In this document: positions 33,137 to 44,764 of the stretch, in pieces | Numbering within the stretch: the first letter of the stretch is position 1 | Layout of the letters: every line of letters starts with the position of its first letter | Assembly: GCA_018398815.1 (NCBI GenBank) | Contig: CM031602.1 | Coordinates: forward strand, 99,329,207 to 99,393,206 | DNA length: 64,000 bases | Direction of reading: 5' to 3' | Source of the DNA: Conus ventricosus | Lineage: Eukaryota > Mollusca > Gastropoda > Neogastropoda > Conidae | The notes under the pieces: model-generated | What the model saw: only the letters and a program-made list of their open reading frames with translations | Databases searched by the model: none | What the model was told of the DNA's origin: nothing | Made by a program: the position numbers and the translations under genes

Positions 33137-33870
33137 TATTTATTTTCCTCAAGTTTTTATTATAAGCTCAATCATATCCTTATCCAATTCAGCCAAATAA
33201 TTTTTCATGTTTGCTTGATGTGTTCGAATTTTTTTTTAATATTAGCAAGATATTCTGTTCCCCCCAAATCTGATAATCAAAAGTTGGGCTTTTGGTGTTG
33301 TAGGTGATTCTGGAATGTTTATAGCATGTGTTGGCGAAGCCTTCAAATTATCCCTAATAGTAGAACTTCGAAACAAAATGATTCAGGTATTATTTTCAAG
33401 GTCTCTTCCTTTATCATTCTTGCCATCGTTCCAGAGCTCCATTTTATACATAATATTTTATGTAAATTAAAAATTAATTAAGCACCTTGGAACTGTGATT
33501 TAAGGAGTTTTGAATGTTAAAGACCGAAAATGTACAGTATTATCGGTCCAGGGGAGAAAACTTTATTATTCCTCAATTTTTATTATAAGCTCAATCATAT
33601 CATTATCCAATTCAGTCCAAATATTATTACATGTATGCTTGATGAGTGTTTCGAATTTTTTTTTATTATTCAAGATATTCTATTCCCCCAACCTGATAAT
33701 CAAAAATTGGGATATTGTGGTTGTAGGTGATCTGGAAGTTTTAATCATGTTGTTTGAAGACTCCTCATAAATGTATCCTTACTATTAAACTCGTAATCAT
33801 ATGTAATCCCGTATTAATTCTAAAGGTCTCTTCCTTTATCATACTTGTTTCGTTCCGTGCCTTCCATTTT
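33137..33870 (-). pseudogene. Two tandem units of the small helical protein (copy B)
   Basis: Unit 1 (33137-33446) and unit 2 (33560-33870) each read, on the minus strand, as the short charged protein seen at 1-497. The spacer (33500-33555) contains a duplicated piece of polymerase 3' sequence (AAAATGTACAGTA). The same spacer duplication is seen in copy A, so the tandem structure predates the separation of A and B. Confidence 0.6.
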
Positions 33871-34059
33871 AGTCTCAATTACCTTTTTGCAACTTAATTA
33901 ATGCAACTGGAACTGTGGTGTGTCCTGGTGGGATTATCAGCAGTTCTTGCCTTCACAAAAGATCTTTGGGGAGCTGGTTGTTTTGTTAGTGTCAGTTTCT
34001 CGTAATAATAAACGGGCGGATTCATTTTTTACAATTCTTTTTATTTCATAAAGGATCAC

Positions 34060-34760
34060 ACTTCCAAACTGACGGTTGCCCTATGCGGTGTCCCCATCAT
34101 TCTGCTCCCCTGGTAAATAAAGGTACCTTACTTTAAAACCAAACTGTAATAGTTTTGCCGGATGAACTGGCGTCTCCTTCAACAGAACATATATTGTTTT
34201 TTTTTTTTGATTTGCTTGTGACTTAACGGTTTTAAGTAAGCCCTTTAAATAAAATTCTTCATTATTCATTTAAGCGGGGCGACAAAACTGAAGGGCAGGT
34301 CTTCTTTTCTAACCCATTCGTGTTGCGATAATTGTCAAACAGATCTCTCTGTGATACTTGGTAGGAAAAAAAGTCCTTTCAGATAACTGTTTGTTAAAGT
34401 TTCAAACTAAAGCCTGTGATCTGTGAACTCCTCCTGTGATGCCTCTTTTAATGTTAACTCTATTTTTTAAAACAATAATGATTCACTCGGGGCCCTCGGA
34501 CGGCCTTTAAATATCTTTTCCATCATCGACTTGAATCATGCGAGATAAGTTAGTGGCCTCGATTGTATATCAGCTGTATTGGCAACAGCAACAGCAGAAG
34601 CACTCTTCTGTTTAATGGAATCTGCATCTTGTATCTTGAAAGCTATGACAATGACTGTAAGTGCGTACTTAAATCTTATTTTCACTCGTCTAAATATCGA
34701 ATCATGGGGTAAATATAGAAGGCCATTTGATGGGGGTGGACGTTCGGGTATTGTATTTCA
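34060..34760 (-). pseudogene. Possible further gene of copy B, unrecognised
   Basis: A 62-residue open frame (34081-34269; LKGLLKTVKSQANQKKK, FGFKVRYLYLPGEQND) is extended upstream in other frames by coding-like sequence (FFPTKYHRE near 34360, ATNLSRMIQVDDGKD near 34540). It lies beyond the polymerase, where Polintons often carry additional genes. No integrase (HHCC, DDE) or protease motif could be found in it. Confidence 0.3.
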
Positions 34761-34799
34761 CAAAGTGAGGTCTCTGTATTCGACTAGGTGCAGTAAATA

Positions 34800-36290
34800 A
34801 AATTTGCCAAATCGCTATGTTTAGGATACTATTCCTTTGCTGTTAGTTCACTGTGAACTCCCGCTGCTATGGCTTAGCTTTATTTATTGCCGTGATTCCC
34901 TTGCCAATATCCTATTGGCGAATAATAGAATTCCTGTTCATTTTTTTTCAGCCAATATTTATGTGCAAACAAAATACACACCGGTCATGAACCCACAGAG
35001 ACGATAAAAAACACAACAAAACTATTTCTTGGCATGCTTTTGTTTTTCAGATGGTTGAATTAAAAGTCACTGACCGTTTGGCGGGCAATGTCTCGATAGG
35101 TTTGTCCTAGTTATCAAAGAAATAGTCCTTTTATGCAATGGTTCAACGTCTTTAAATGTGTAAAGCTGCATGTCCCTGTTCTTTCAGTTTGTCGTTTAAT
35201 AAAATCCTAACTTGCACTATTCTTCAGCTTTATCATAGAAATCTTAGTGCGTGCGACTAGTTTTCTCCATAGCTGTAGTTTTCGGTTCCCTTTTTCTCTC
35301 TTCATTAGTTTTGAGTTTACTAAATCGTAATAACTTCCGTAAAAGCTCTAGCGTCATTAACCACAGCCCGCCTATCATCATGACGATATGAAGCCTCATA
35401 TTTTATAATGTTATTTTTTTATTTACATAATTTATACTGTCTGGGGAATTAATTCCTATGGTTCTTACTAGCCATTCATTTGTAGCAACACGAAGCATGT
35501 AATGATAGCAATTGAGCTTTTGCTGAATACCATCACAAGTCAAGCTTTGCCAGATCGTCGTTTATTTTTAACAGGCTTTTACCAACACTTGATGTAACCT
35601 ATATACTGAGGCCTACCAAAAACACAGAATGGTATAGAAGATTGGTAACAGTTTGTTTTCGGTGTTAATTTTTAAAAAATGCATTAAAAAAAAAAAAATA
35701 ATCATCATTAATAAAACACATGAACAGCAACGATCTGCCTAAACAATCCTGAACTTGGTATTACAATTGACCAGGTTGATGACCAAGCAAATATTCCCAA
35801 AAGGAAAGGCTGTAGTCTTTAGCCGCATGTGGTAAAAACAAAACATATCTCTAATGAATTCAGCAAATAACAGATTCAACAAATGTCGCCACAATACAAT
35901 GTAAAGTATTATAACAGTTATGAAGCGCAACTAGGATCAAGATGGTAAAAGTGTCGGACAAACGGTTCTCGCTTGTACACTAAACTAGTAAGTAAAATTG
36001 CACCTATATATTTCAGAACAAAACATTATATATGATTTAACGCAGGATCCAGTTTTAACAAAGTCATAGAAGTCATAGGATGTGATCAATATTACAGATT
36101 TGGAACAATATGTCACCGCTAGATCATGGGATTAATTACTTTTTTAATCATATAGATTTTTACTTCCCTTAAAACTGACCGAGCCAGAAAATCACAGAAT
36201 CAGAATCAGGAAAACACGGAACGTGTGGAGAAAGTGAACAGTAAAAAGCCTCCTCATCCTGGGCGTGGTTTAAGCAGGAAAAAAAATTAG
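34800..36290. other. Unassigned A/T-rich interval
   Basis: About 1.5 kb with no frame over 65 codons and no recognised family. It may be remaining element DNA or host sequence. Confidence 0.4.
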
Positions 36291-36294
36291 CAGA

Positions 36295-36660
36295 GTGGAA
36301 CAAACGAACAAAATTAATGTACCATGCACAGATATAGCCCATAATGAAAAAGCGCTAGAGCCGCAGCCCCGTATTGTTTCAATGCCAGCTATAAAAACAC
36401 CAGAACAAGTTGAATCAGAACCTACAACAACAGCATGGTTTTTTGCCTACACCGCAAAGTCATCACGGAATTTTCTTAAAGCAAAATGTCATTTTGGCGG
36501 CATTGCTGCTGGCGGTTGTAATTACGGTTAGTAAATATATCAACCGAAGACAGCAAAACCAAAGCAGTCAAAAAAATCTCAACCACTAAATACAGAAGCA
36601 GAACTAAAAAGCATGCTAGACCCCCAACAACAAAGTTCAATTTGAACCATTACAAATGCA
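36295..36660 (+). pseudogene. Possible small membrane protein, frameshifted
   Basis: A 78-residue frame (MEQTNKINVPC...) leads, after a one-base slip near 36475, into a strongly hydrophobic stretch (NVILAALLLAVVITV) followed by basic and polar residues (NRRQQNQSSQK). This reads as a single-pass membrane protein of about 110 residues. No homologue recognised; membership of the Polinton-like element is unproven. Confidence 0.3.
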
Positions 36661-36664
36661 ATAA

Positions 36665-36990
36665 TACTTTAAGAACTTAATAAAATAATTATAAGTTGAC
36701 TTGAATAAGAACTTGGTATAACTTAGAGAAAAAACTAAGTTATGATCTGGATGACTTAAGTTAAGAACTTAGAAGTTTACTTGGGGATGACTTGATAAGA
36801 ACCATGGGTACTTAATTAAGAACTTAATTAAAAACTTAATAAAAACTTGGGGTGACTTGGGGTACTTGATTAAGAACTTTAATTAATAACTTGGGGAGAC
36901 TTGATAAGAACTTAATTAAGGACATTGGGTGACTTTGATTAGACCTTAATTAGGGACATGGATGAACTTATGGGCATGATCTGGATCACA
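36665..36990 (+). repeat. A/T-rich degenerate tandem repeat
   Basis: Repeated use of ACTTAATTAAGAACTTAA and ACTTGGGGTGACTTG over about 325 bp, with irregular spacing. It could be a subterminal repeat near the end of copy B. Confidence 0.6.
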
Positions 36991-36999
36991 CACACACAC

Positions 37000-38220
37000 G
37001 CACAACACACAGAAATCATTCACACAACAGACGGGATGGTGCGTGAGGGGGGCTAATTTTGTGTTCTGGTTTTACTTCGTTAAATGCGCATGCCCAGTGG
37101 AATCAGTCTACTGAGTATGTGTGAATGCTGTGAAAGAGTTTTTCTTTCAATTTCAATAGGCTTTTGAAAGTCATTAAATTGCCTGCGCGGCAAGCGGGGA
37201 TTCAATAAACAAGCAGCGGGTAACACGTTGGCATGTGTTGAAGAAAAACGGGGATGCAGGATCGAGTTTTCTAATTACCAGACCAGGCTTGCCAAACAGT
37301 GACGTTGTCCAACAGTTACCCGTCCCTCTGCTGGGGCACTTGGCTAATGCCAAAGTGTCCTACAGACCGGTTTTGAGTCGCCAATGAACGTTTCCTTCAC
37401 GACCCAACCGTGAGAGAACGAATAAAAACCTAGCCTAGGGCAACCTGCCCGAAACTAATCTGCACAAGAGTTTTCACAAAGAGTTTAACTCTCCTCTTTT
37501 TCATCGGGCTTAGGACCGTCATTGCGGAGTTAGTGGTTTTTTGGCGGCACTTGATTGGCCAGGTAAGTAAACCAGTCACTGAACATTATGGAGCCTTTAG
37601 AATAAAACACGCCCATGTTTTAGAAATAGAATCATTTTCTTCAAAGTTTTAAAGCTTTTCAAAGTAACAACATCTCTTTCCAAATATATCAGCTAAATCT
37701 CTGTCTTGAATTAACAAGCTTTCAAGTGCTTGTGTAGTTCATCAATAGTAGGTTCTCGTTTTTCTTCTCCTCACCTTCCAAAAAGCAATACTTCTCTTTA
37801 GCTTAGGAAGTAAAGAAGGCCCGCCTGATTTCTTTTGTTTATATACTCCGCCATACACTTGTAATAAAACACATGATCATCTATAGCAAGAAGCTGTTCC
37901 CTGTGAACAAACACGTCCGTCTGCATTGAAAGCCATGGCTAAACTGAGAGGCGCTGGTTGGGATCGTCATGTCCGGTCACGCGGTATTGCACCTTGCCAA
38001 GTCATAAGACCCCAAAACACAAATTAAGTAATCAGGTGTCAGCCTAATGACGGGGCTCTGTATTTCCATGCATAGGTCGACCCCGAAGATAAGAAAATCC
38101 GACTCCACACTTTAACTCATTAAGCTCTCTAGTTTCAGAACTCCGCACAATGGTGGGGTGGGTAAGGCTGGCCGGATCATGCTTGTTTGTCTGTCTGTCT
38201 TCTTCGTTTTATAAGATTTG
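37000..38220. other. Unassigned interval between copies B and C
   Basis: Contains a short palindrome (CACTTGGC-TAAT-GCCAA near 37338) and, on the minus strand at about 37650-38130, fragmentary coding-like sequence (RTDVFVHREQLLAIDDHVF near 37905). I cannot assign it to a family. Confidence 0.3.
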
Positions 38221-38221
38221 T

Positions 38222-38570
38222 CATGCTAGGATAAGTGTGTGGATTTTAAAAGACTTTAGAGAACAGTTAAAGACTGTAGTTTTATTTCACTGAAAGACAG
38301 AGACGCGTTTAATATATGTATGCGCAAAATGATGTCATTGAAAACAAACAAGAAAAACAAAGCATTAAAGCAAAACTAAAATCTGAAAAGTTTAGTAAAT
38401 TAGTATTGAAAACGGATAATCCTACACATATGTTTGTTTGTAAAAAATCGTTATGTTTTTGTTTATTGAAAAAATGTGTGATGGATTATCATTTTAATTC
38501 ATTGTTGAAGTCTTACTTGTCAGAGAACAGTAAAATGTTTATTCTAGCTCAACTGCCCGAAACTGGTTGA
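38222..38570 (+). pseudogene. Packaging ATPase C-terminal fragment (copy C)
   Basis: Third copy of the ATPase 3' end: NDVIENKQEKQSIKAKLK and KFSKLVLKTDNPTHMFVC are in one frame (38316-38570), with a 23-24-bp deletion near 38250 relative to copy A. It is truncated on the left. The open frame reads into the hairpin and stops in its loop, so the natural stop may lie earlier. Confidence 0.7.
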
Positions 38571-38608
38571 GGGCAGTTAAGCTAGAATGAACATTTTTAC
38601 TGTTCTCT
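38522..38608. repeat. Near-perfect 37-38-bp-arm hairpin (copy C)
   Basis: Left arm 38522-38558 (AGAGAACAGTAAAATG...AACTGCCC) and right arm 38571-38608 (GGGCAGTTAAGC...TGTTCTCT) are complementary apart from a few mismatches and one extra base, with a 12-base loop. It follows the ATPase gene, as in copies A and B. Confidence 0.85.
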
Positions 38609-38879
38609 TCTTTCTTGTTAAATCCTGTTGTCCTCTCAACTTACTGCCGAGGCCTGCTGGTCGTATTGCTATTTATGGTGTTTACGAATTTCTATTTGCT
38701 TTCTGATTCTCTTTAATTTTGATTTTTCTTAATTTTTGTTCAAGCAGTGCTCCCCATGTCAAATAGCAGGTTTTGCTGATTACATTAAACGTATTCATTT
38801 TCATTTTTCATTTTCTCCTCTTTTGCATACATTAGCTCTACTCCAAAGCAAGGGCGCTCTTTAAATGGACAATGCTAGT

Positions 38880-38962
38880 GTGTTGTGTGTGTGTGTGTGT
38901 TTTTGGGGGGGGTGTGTGTTGTGTGTGTGTGTGTTTGGGGTGTGTGTGTGTGTTGTGGGGGG
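38880..38962 (+). repeat. (GT)n with G-runs at the edge of the scaffold gap
   Basis: Alternating GT repeats and runs of 6-9 G directly precede the gap, a common cause of assembly breaks. Confidence 0.9.
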
Positions 38963-39062
38963 NNNNNNNNNNNNNNNNNNNNNNNNNNNNNNNNNNNNNN
39001 NNNNNNNNNNNNNNNNNNNNNNNNNNNNNNNNNNNNNNNNNNNNNNNNNNNNNNNNNNNNNN
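38963..39062. other. Scaffold gap (100 N)
   Basis: Exactly 100 N, the conventional placeholder for a gap of unknown length. It removes about 740 bp of the 3' LTR of the following element, judged from the 5' LTR. Confidence 0.99.
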
Positions 39063-40435
39063 GAAGGAGGGTACTGAAACCCCGCAGTCAGTACAGTCTG
39101 ACCCATGCTGTTAAATCCTAACAGCCACTCGCATGATGGGCGAGGGGAGGCTACTAAATATACCAACAACACCAGCTCAACACAGACCTGAGCATAACAC
39201 AGCAAACCAACCAAATCAGAAATGTTCATTAAAGTCTTCTCATACGAAGCAGGTAAAAGACTGCATTAAATTAACAGGCTATAAAACAAATACGAATTAT
39301 CTTCATCCTTCTCTCACTCACGTTTAACATTTTCCTTTCTTAGGAAATGAACCAACACAGCAACCGTCGCTTTATAACTGCCACCACATTTGCAAATAAT
39401 AATTCAGTGGCATCATTATCACATTTTATAGCTACATTTCAAAATAACACAAATCTCCAACCACGCATCCAAACGACAAATCATGCGTACGCACGCTCGC
39501 GAACCTAAAACTCGTTCTCCTTGCACACACAAACAGACGGTGGCCGAAGAATAAGAGTCCGGCGAATGTGACAGGGGCGGACGAGCGAGACCAAGCAAGT
39601 ACCAACCCTGAATCACCAGGTTCTCTCCCATCCCCACCGATTACCGCATCACCAGATGCATAAACAGGAGAAAGAATTTTGGATATAATTTAGAATGGCA
39701 AGGTTAAACATTGAATTAACCAGAAAAGGTCTCAAACAATATTTCTTTTATAATTTTGAAAACAAAAAAGAAATTGCGCAAAAGAGAAGAATTAGCCGGC
39801 AAACAACAAAACAAAACAACAACAAATGAACCACGAAACTGATGCTTACCAGCTACCCGTGGGTGACCCAGAAGAGGCGGGTCAAACGACTCTCTCTGCC
39901 CTCTGTCCAGTCGAGAGGACAGAAGCGCAGATGCGGAAAAAGAAGAAGTGATGTCCGTCTCCTACAGGCCGACTGTAGGAAATGAATGTACCGACTGTAC
40001 CTTCGACGATAAGGTGAAGAACCAGGACCGGAGCAGGCGCTCCCAGGGACATCTTCCGCTCGAGTGAAGAGAAAACTTGCCTCAGCCATGGCGGCCAACA
40101 TGCCACGCTACGTCACAGAGTGAGCATACCTCAAACTAACAGAAATGAAGCACGTGCGACAGGTAAAAAGACAGGCGAGAGGCCGATAGACAGCAAGTTC
40201 GAGAGACAGGTACCAGCCACCCGTGAACCTGCAGGATGAATTGCACGGGCAGTGGAATTAGAGAGAGAGAGAGAGAAAGAAAACCTAACCTGAGCTGAAC
40301 GACACCAAGGTGCAACCGCACCACAAGCCACACCAAGGGACGGACACGCGACAACAACAACGACAATAAACAAATGAACGATTCCACCACCCTAGATGGG
40401 TCAATCGTCGTAGGCCTCGTGACAAACTCGTGACA
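39063..40435 (-). repeat. 3' LTR, second Gypsy element (gap-truncated)
   Basis: On the minus strand it starts TGTCACGAG at 40435, next to the polypurine tract, and matches 44829-46201. The distal 740 bp, including the 34-bp repeats and the CA end, are lost in the gap. Confidence 0.9.
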
Positions 40436-40450
40436 AACCCCCCTTCTAAA
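40436..40450 (-). promoter_or_regulatory. Polypurine tract, second Gypsy element
   Basis: Minus-strand TTAGAAGGGGGGTT abuts the 3' LTR start. Confidence 0.8.
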
Positions 40451-40790
40451 AGCATCTGTTTCTCTGAGATACAGTGCTCCTTTGAACCTCGACGCATGTG
40501 CGAATTCACAACAATGGGACCGAATCCAACCCTCTGTGATCGACAGAGTACGATAAATCCAATACAAACATTCCACGACAGAATTATACAGGGAGATACA
40601 TAATACTACATTTATCAAACAACTAAGCAAACCTTCCAACAAAAAAAAAAAGCAATCCGAACCAGTGGTGATTTACTACCGTTAACATCACTGAAGTGAA
40701 AACTGTCACTACACCTAATACAGAGACCAAAAGGGGATATAACCCTGGTTGAGGGGAAGTGTCCCTCTGACTGATTTTCAAATGTGCTGA

Positions 40791-40978
40791 CTACGGAGCT
40801 CGGCTGAGATAGTCAGCATCCGTATTGCTGGAACCCTTGATATGACGAAAAGTGAACGCATGACTCTGCAGTTCCACTGCCTGACTCATGAGTCGACGAC
40901 TGACTGGCCGGATCCGGTCCAGGCACTGGAGAGGATGATGATCGCTCTCCAGTACAAACTTCCGGCCGTACTTCTTCT
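40791..40978 (-). pseudogene. RNase H C-terminal fragment, second Gypsy element
   Basis: Reads KYGRKFVLESDHHPLQCL, then FTFRHIKGSSNTDADYLSR, the last two motifs of Gypsy RNase H, fused in frame to integrase sequence at about 40978. It is followed only by about 350 bp of untranslated sequence before the polypurine tract. Confidence 0.8.
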
Positions 40979-41430
40979 TGGGCACACCAGTGCGTGTCCA
41001 AATCTGCCGGAGAGCATCAGCAACAGTAGGGGCATCGATAGTCTTAGGCGGGACAACCTCTGGGTATCGAGTCGCAGAGTCTACCACTAAAGTGTAGCGG
41101 TGACCGCGATCGGATGGTGGATTAATAGGTCCCACCAGGTCAACCCCAACCTTGCTGAATGGCTCCCCAACCAGTGGCACCGACCCTAGGGGAACACGCT
41201 TCAAGCGACCCTTAGGCGTTGTCCGTTGGCAGACATCGCAACTGCGGCAGTACTGCCTAACCTGAGAATTCATCCCTGGCCAGAAGAAGTCTTGTCTTAC
41301 TCGCTCGAGGGTCCGCTTTGAGCCCATATGGCCTGCCATGGGGAATCATGGGCCTGCCGGAGAACAGATTCTCTCAAGCTTTGGGGGACTACTAGCTGCT
41401 TGGCCACACGATCTGCCTGAGTGAAAACCC
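40979..41430 (-). pseudogene. Integrase N-terminus and partial catalytic core
   Basis: Contains the H2C2 zinc finger (AGHMGSKRTLERV, then CRSCDVC) and the first core motif (KVGVDLVGP, TLVVDSATRYPE). It ends after IWTRTGVPKK, before the second catalytic Asp and the Glu. One frameshift sits near 41340. It lies upstream of RNase H in the reading direction, the reverse of the usual RT-RNase H-integrase order. Confidence 0.8.
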
Positions 41431-41974
41431 TAAAGTGGATCGCCTTGTGGAGCTCAAAGCTCACCTTGGCGTGTCGGGCAGACTGAGCAGGACGATTCAC
41501 CAGTCGTCGAAGGCGTTGGACATCCAAGTCCCTGGCTTGAAGACGGACCATGGTAGCAGGATCAATCCTAGCCAGAACCTCGTCAGAGATCGGCTGAAGA
41601 ACAGGACGCAATTCCTGTTCCTGCTCGGCTTTGGCGCGCGTGGTAACTCCCACACACGCCTGCACGGGCAGATCCATAGACACGGACTGACTGCGTCCGT
41701 CAGCAAAGGTGATAGTATTCCCTATGAGAAGGGAATACATAGGTCGCTCCACCGCGATGGCCCACACTTCGCCACAGAAGTAGGGGGTGGAGACAGGAAT
41801 GAGTACAGAAGGACGGGTGGAGGTAAAACCAGCCTCCAACCCGCACACATCATAACTAGCGCCCCGCCGGGCCTTAGGGGAAACCAAATCCTTATCCACA
41901 AAGATCGTTGATGCTCCCGAATCCCTGATGGTGTCGACCAAGGAAGAACCAACAACAGAGAGAAACACTGGCAC
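41431..41974 (-). CDS. Aspartic protease and pre-integrase linker, second Gypsy element
   Basis: The frame beginning at 41974 reads SLVDTIRDSGASTIFVDKD, with the DSGA catalytic signature of retropepsins, then a flap half ending YSLLIGNTITF. A linker (GVTTRAKAEQEQEL, DLDVQRLRRLV) leads to the integrase region. No RT lies between protease and integrase. Confidence 0.8.
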
Positions 41975-42252
41975 TCTGTACCCCCAGAAGCTGGGATGGA
42001 CCCTACGTTAGCCGAGGCACGAGGACGCGGGGAACTAGCCCCATGACCACCGGCGGCTTTAGGGCAATCTCTCCTAATGTGGCCAGGACGACCACAAAGA
42101 AAACACAGTCGGGGTGCTGAAATCCCCGATGAACTGCCTGCCTTGTTCACCCCGCTAGCAGTTGTCGGCGCCTTATTGCCACTAAATCCTGTGGAGGGCT
42201 TCCTCTCCGTATCTGGGCGATGCCCATAAGCTCTGCGAGCTTCCGCAAACAC
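41975..42252 (-). CDS. Gag zinc-knuckle region, second Gypsy element
   Basis: Ser/Gly-rich linker with one CCHC knuckle (CFLCGRPGHIRRDC) followed by a Gly/Ser/Arg-rich tail. It overlaps the end of the main Gag frame, suggesting a frameshift, either natural or mutational. Confidence 0.8.
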
Positions 42253-43411
42253 TCAGCGGTATGAATCGCAGCCGCGAAATCCTGAGGTGCTGTCTCGCCT
42301 ATACGGATCCTCAACTCTGGGGACACAGTGTTGGTGAGCTGTTCAATGAGAATCAGATCCTCCAGCTCCAGCTTAGCCAACTGACGCCAGTACCCTAGCG
42401 TTTTGCGCAGCCTATCACCAAACTGCACGAAGGTCTCGTCGTTATTCTTCTTCATGGACCTGAACTTCCTCCTGTACGTCTCTGGGGTAAGGTGGAAACG
42501 CTTACGCAGAGCCAATTGCATGTCTGCATAAGACGCGCCTTCATTTAGAGTGAGCACACACTCCCTTGCAGTACCTGACAACCCAGAAATAAGGTGCATG
42601 GCCTTTTGTTCCTCAGACAATTGGTATGAGGTAGCTACCTTGTCAAAATGCTCTAAGAACATATCTACGTCCTCACTAGGCCTGAACTCTGGAAGCTTTA
42701 ACTTTGGGCCTCTAACTCTATCACCTGCCTGTCGATCAACCCCCTGATTTACAGATGCGGGAGACCACGAAAGAAGTTGTTCCATCTCCTCCCTGCGCAG
42801 AGCCTCCTGTCTGACAGCCTCTTCCCTACGCTGGGCCTCCTGTCTAGCAGCCTCTTCCCTACGCAGAATAGCCTCTTCCCTACGCAGAATCTCCTGTCTG
42901 TCAGTCTCCTCTCTGTGCAGAGCCTCCATCCTATCCAACTCTTCCCTCCGCAGGGCTTCTGCCTGAAAGCATCCTCTCGTCTCTGACGCTCCAGAAACAT
43001 CAGGACGGAGGTGATGTCCTGGGCGGGATTCACCACTCCCGACACAGGAGGATGACCCGTCTGACCCGTCCCTTGGGTCTCGACTTTCCCATGAGGAAAG
43101 TCTCCCTGGGCGTACTCCTTACGAGGGGAAGCATGGAGAAGAGAGGGCTTTGGTTTCTGCGACCCAACAGAAGCCCACAGTTGCTTCGCTATACTCTGAC
43201 GCTTCCGAGCGGAAGTGCCAGTCGGGGTCTCAACAGGAAGATCCCTTAGCGAAGACGTAGTGAAAGTACTCACTGGACTATCGGCTATAGCACTGGAATA
43301 AGTAGAAGTCACTGTAGTTGAAGTACTAGTAGTAATAGTAGGGACTACCTCCTGAAGACCCTTCTTCTTCGACGCACGCGTCGCCATACCACCAGCACCG
43401 GACGTTGCCAT
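42147..43411 (-). pseudogene. Gag polyprotein, second Gypsy element
   Basis: ATG at 43409-43411 (MATSGAGGMATRASKKK). A Ser/Thr-rich N-terminus runs to about 42960, where a one-base slip moves to the second frame (42938-42147). This frame holds a charged array of REEAARQEAQRREE-type repeats, a capsid-like domain (DVDMFLEHFDKVATSYQL, SGTARECVLTL, RKRFHLTPETYRRKFRSM) and a C-terminal helix-rich part. The domain order matches Gag of the first Gypsy element, including the glutamate/arginine repeats. Confidence 0.8.
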
Positions 43412-43512
43412 GACAACAATATCCTACGGTTCTCAAATACAGGGGAAAGACAATTCCACTAGAAAGAAACAAATATTTTAGGGATGTGTGTGTGTGTGTG
43501 CGGATGTGTTCC

Positions 43513-43675
43513 GGCTGCTCCCACTCTGGCAACACCGCGCTCCACAACACGAGCAACAGTGCGGTGGGGCTCACCGAAAAAAACAAAACAAAATAATATG
43601 TCCAGGCTGCTCCCACTCTGGCAACACCGCGCTCCACAGCATGAGCAACAGTGCGGTGGGGCTCACCGACAAAAC
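43513..43675 (+). repeat. 92-bp tandem duplication in the retrotransposon leader
   Basis: Two units starting GGCTGCTCCCACTCTGGCAA at 43513 and 43605, nearly identical, in the 5' untranslated leader. Confidence 0.85.
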
Positions 43676-44064
43676 AAACACCTGACAGAAGGAATCCGGA
43701 GAAAAGAAAAAGCGACACTAACGTCTGATACACCCACCTGTACTCAACCACCCGGTAAAAAAAACTGGCTAACCACAAAACAGGAATGGCAGACTGAGCG
43801 GCAACAGAAAGGCGAGACTTACGGCCACATCTGCGTGAGGTACCCGGCGGAAAGAGGTCTGGACGCGGTCGATTCCCTTCGTCTCGACCCGACTCCCCAG
43901 TCACACCAGATGTTCCTTCAGGCCACTAAAAGACTCCCTTCACGCTAGAGTCACCCAGCCAACCACCCACAAACAAACACGACAAACTGACTAAACACAT
44001 ACAAAATAGACAGAACTGGACAGGTACTCTGCGAAATGAGAGAGAGACAGCCAGAGCCCTTCAC

Positions 44065-44082
44065 ATCCCGGACGAGCCCCCA
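44065..44082 (-). promoter_or_regulatory. Primer binding site, proline-tRNA type
   Basis: On the minus strand the 18-mer TGGGGGCTCGTCCGGGAT lies four bases inside the 5' LTR. This exact sequence is the well-known proline-tRNA primer site of several retroviruses, and its position is right for priming minus-strand DNA synthesis. Confidence 0.9.
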
Positions 44083-44224
44083 CAATTGTCACGACCGACC
44101 CCTGGAGGTCTGCCCTGACAGGATCGGTCTAGGTGGGAGTGAAGGGAGTGACTGACCTCACACGCCTCGCAAGAGCCCACACAAGAAAGATTACGATACA
44201 ACACCCCATTTATTCCCATCAACA

Positions 44225-44395
44225 CACGCAATCACAAATAAATATTTCAACACACGCACAATGCACATCAAATCAAGCATTCCAACACACACAACATGCA
44301 CAATCACAATCAAGCATTTCAATACACGACGTGCACAATCACAATCAAGCATTTCAACACATATGACATATACACAATTATAAATAAATAATTCC
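44225..44395 (+). repeat. Degenerate tandem array in the 5' LTR
   Basis: Four units around CAATCACAATCAAGCATTTC with CAACACACG-type spacers, about 40-45 bp each. Confidence 0.7.
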
Positions 44396-44662
44396 AGCAC
44401 CCATCCCTTTCCCTGTCATGTAGTGCCCTCACACCCTGCCTCTCTTAAGTCTACTGGGAGCACCCTGTCGCACTAGGTGCCCCAAACCGGGTCGGTTCTT
44501 GAAGAGAGTCGTTCAAGGCCGACACCCTTGACTCGCACAAACAGACGGTGGAGAGCGCGTCCCGGGGGACGGGGCGTTGTTGCTGGAGGTCCTAGACGGG
44601 GATCCGGACCGTCCAGCCAAGTCCACGGGCTCTTCCACCAGTACGTGGCCTCAACCAGTCCA

Positions 44663-44764
44663 AGCTCCCGACCAGCGCGTGGCACCAACCAGTCCAAGCT
44701 CCCGACCAGCGCGTGGCACCAACCAGTCCAAGCTCCCGACCAGCGCGTGGCACCAACCAGTCCA
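44663..44764 (+). repeat. 34-bp tandem array in the 5' LTR
   Basis: Three perfect or near-perfect units starting AGCTCCCGACCAGCGCGTGG at 44663, 44697 and 44731, preceded by a partial unit. Confidence 0.9.

Noticed and set aside
37330..37360. Short palindrome near 37338 considered as part of a tRNA
   Set aside because: No tRNA arms, anticodon loop or box A/B pattern around it.
39853..40642. Frames in the LTR of the second Gypsy element (for example MLAAMAEASF at 40101 and 45869)
   Set aside because: Identical in both LTRs, short and in untranslated repeat sequence; no family.
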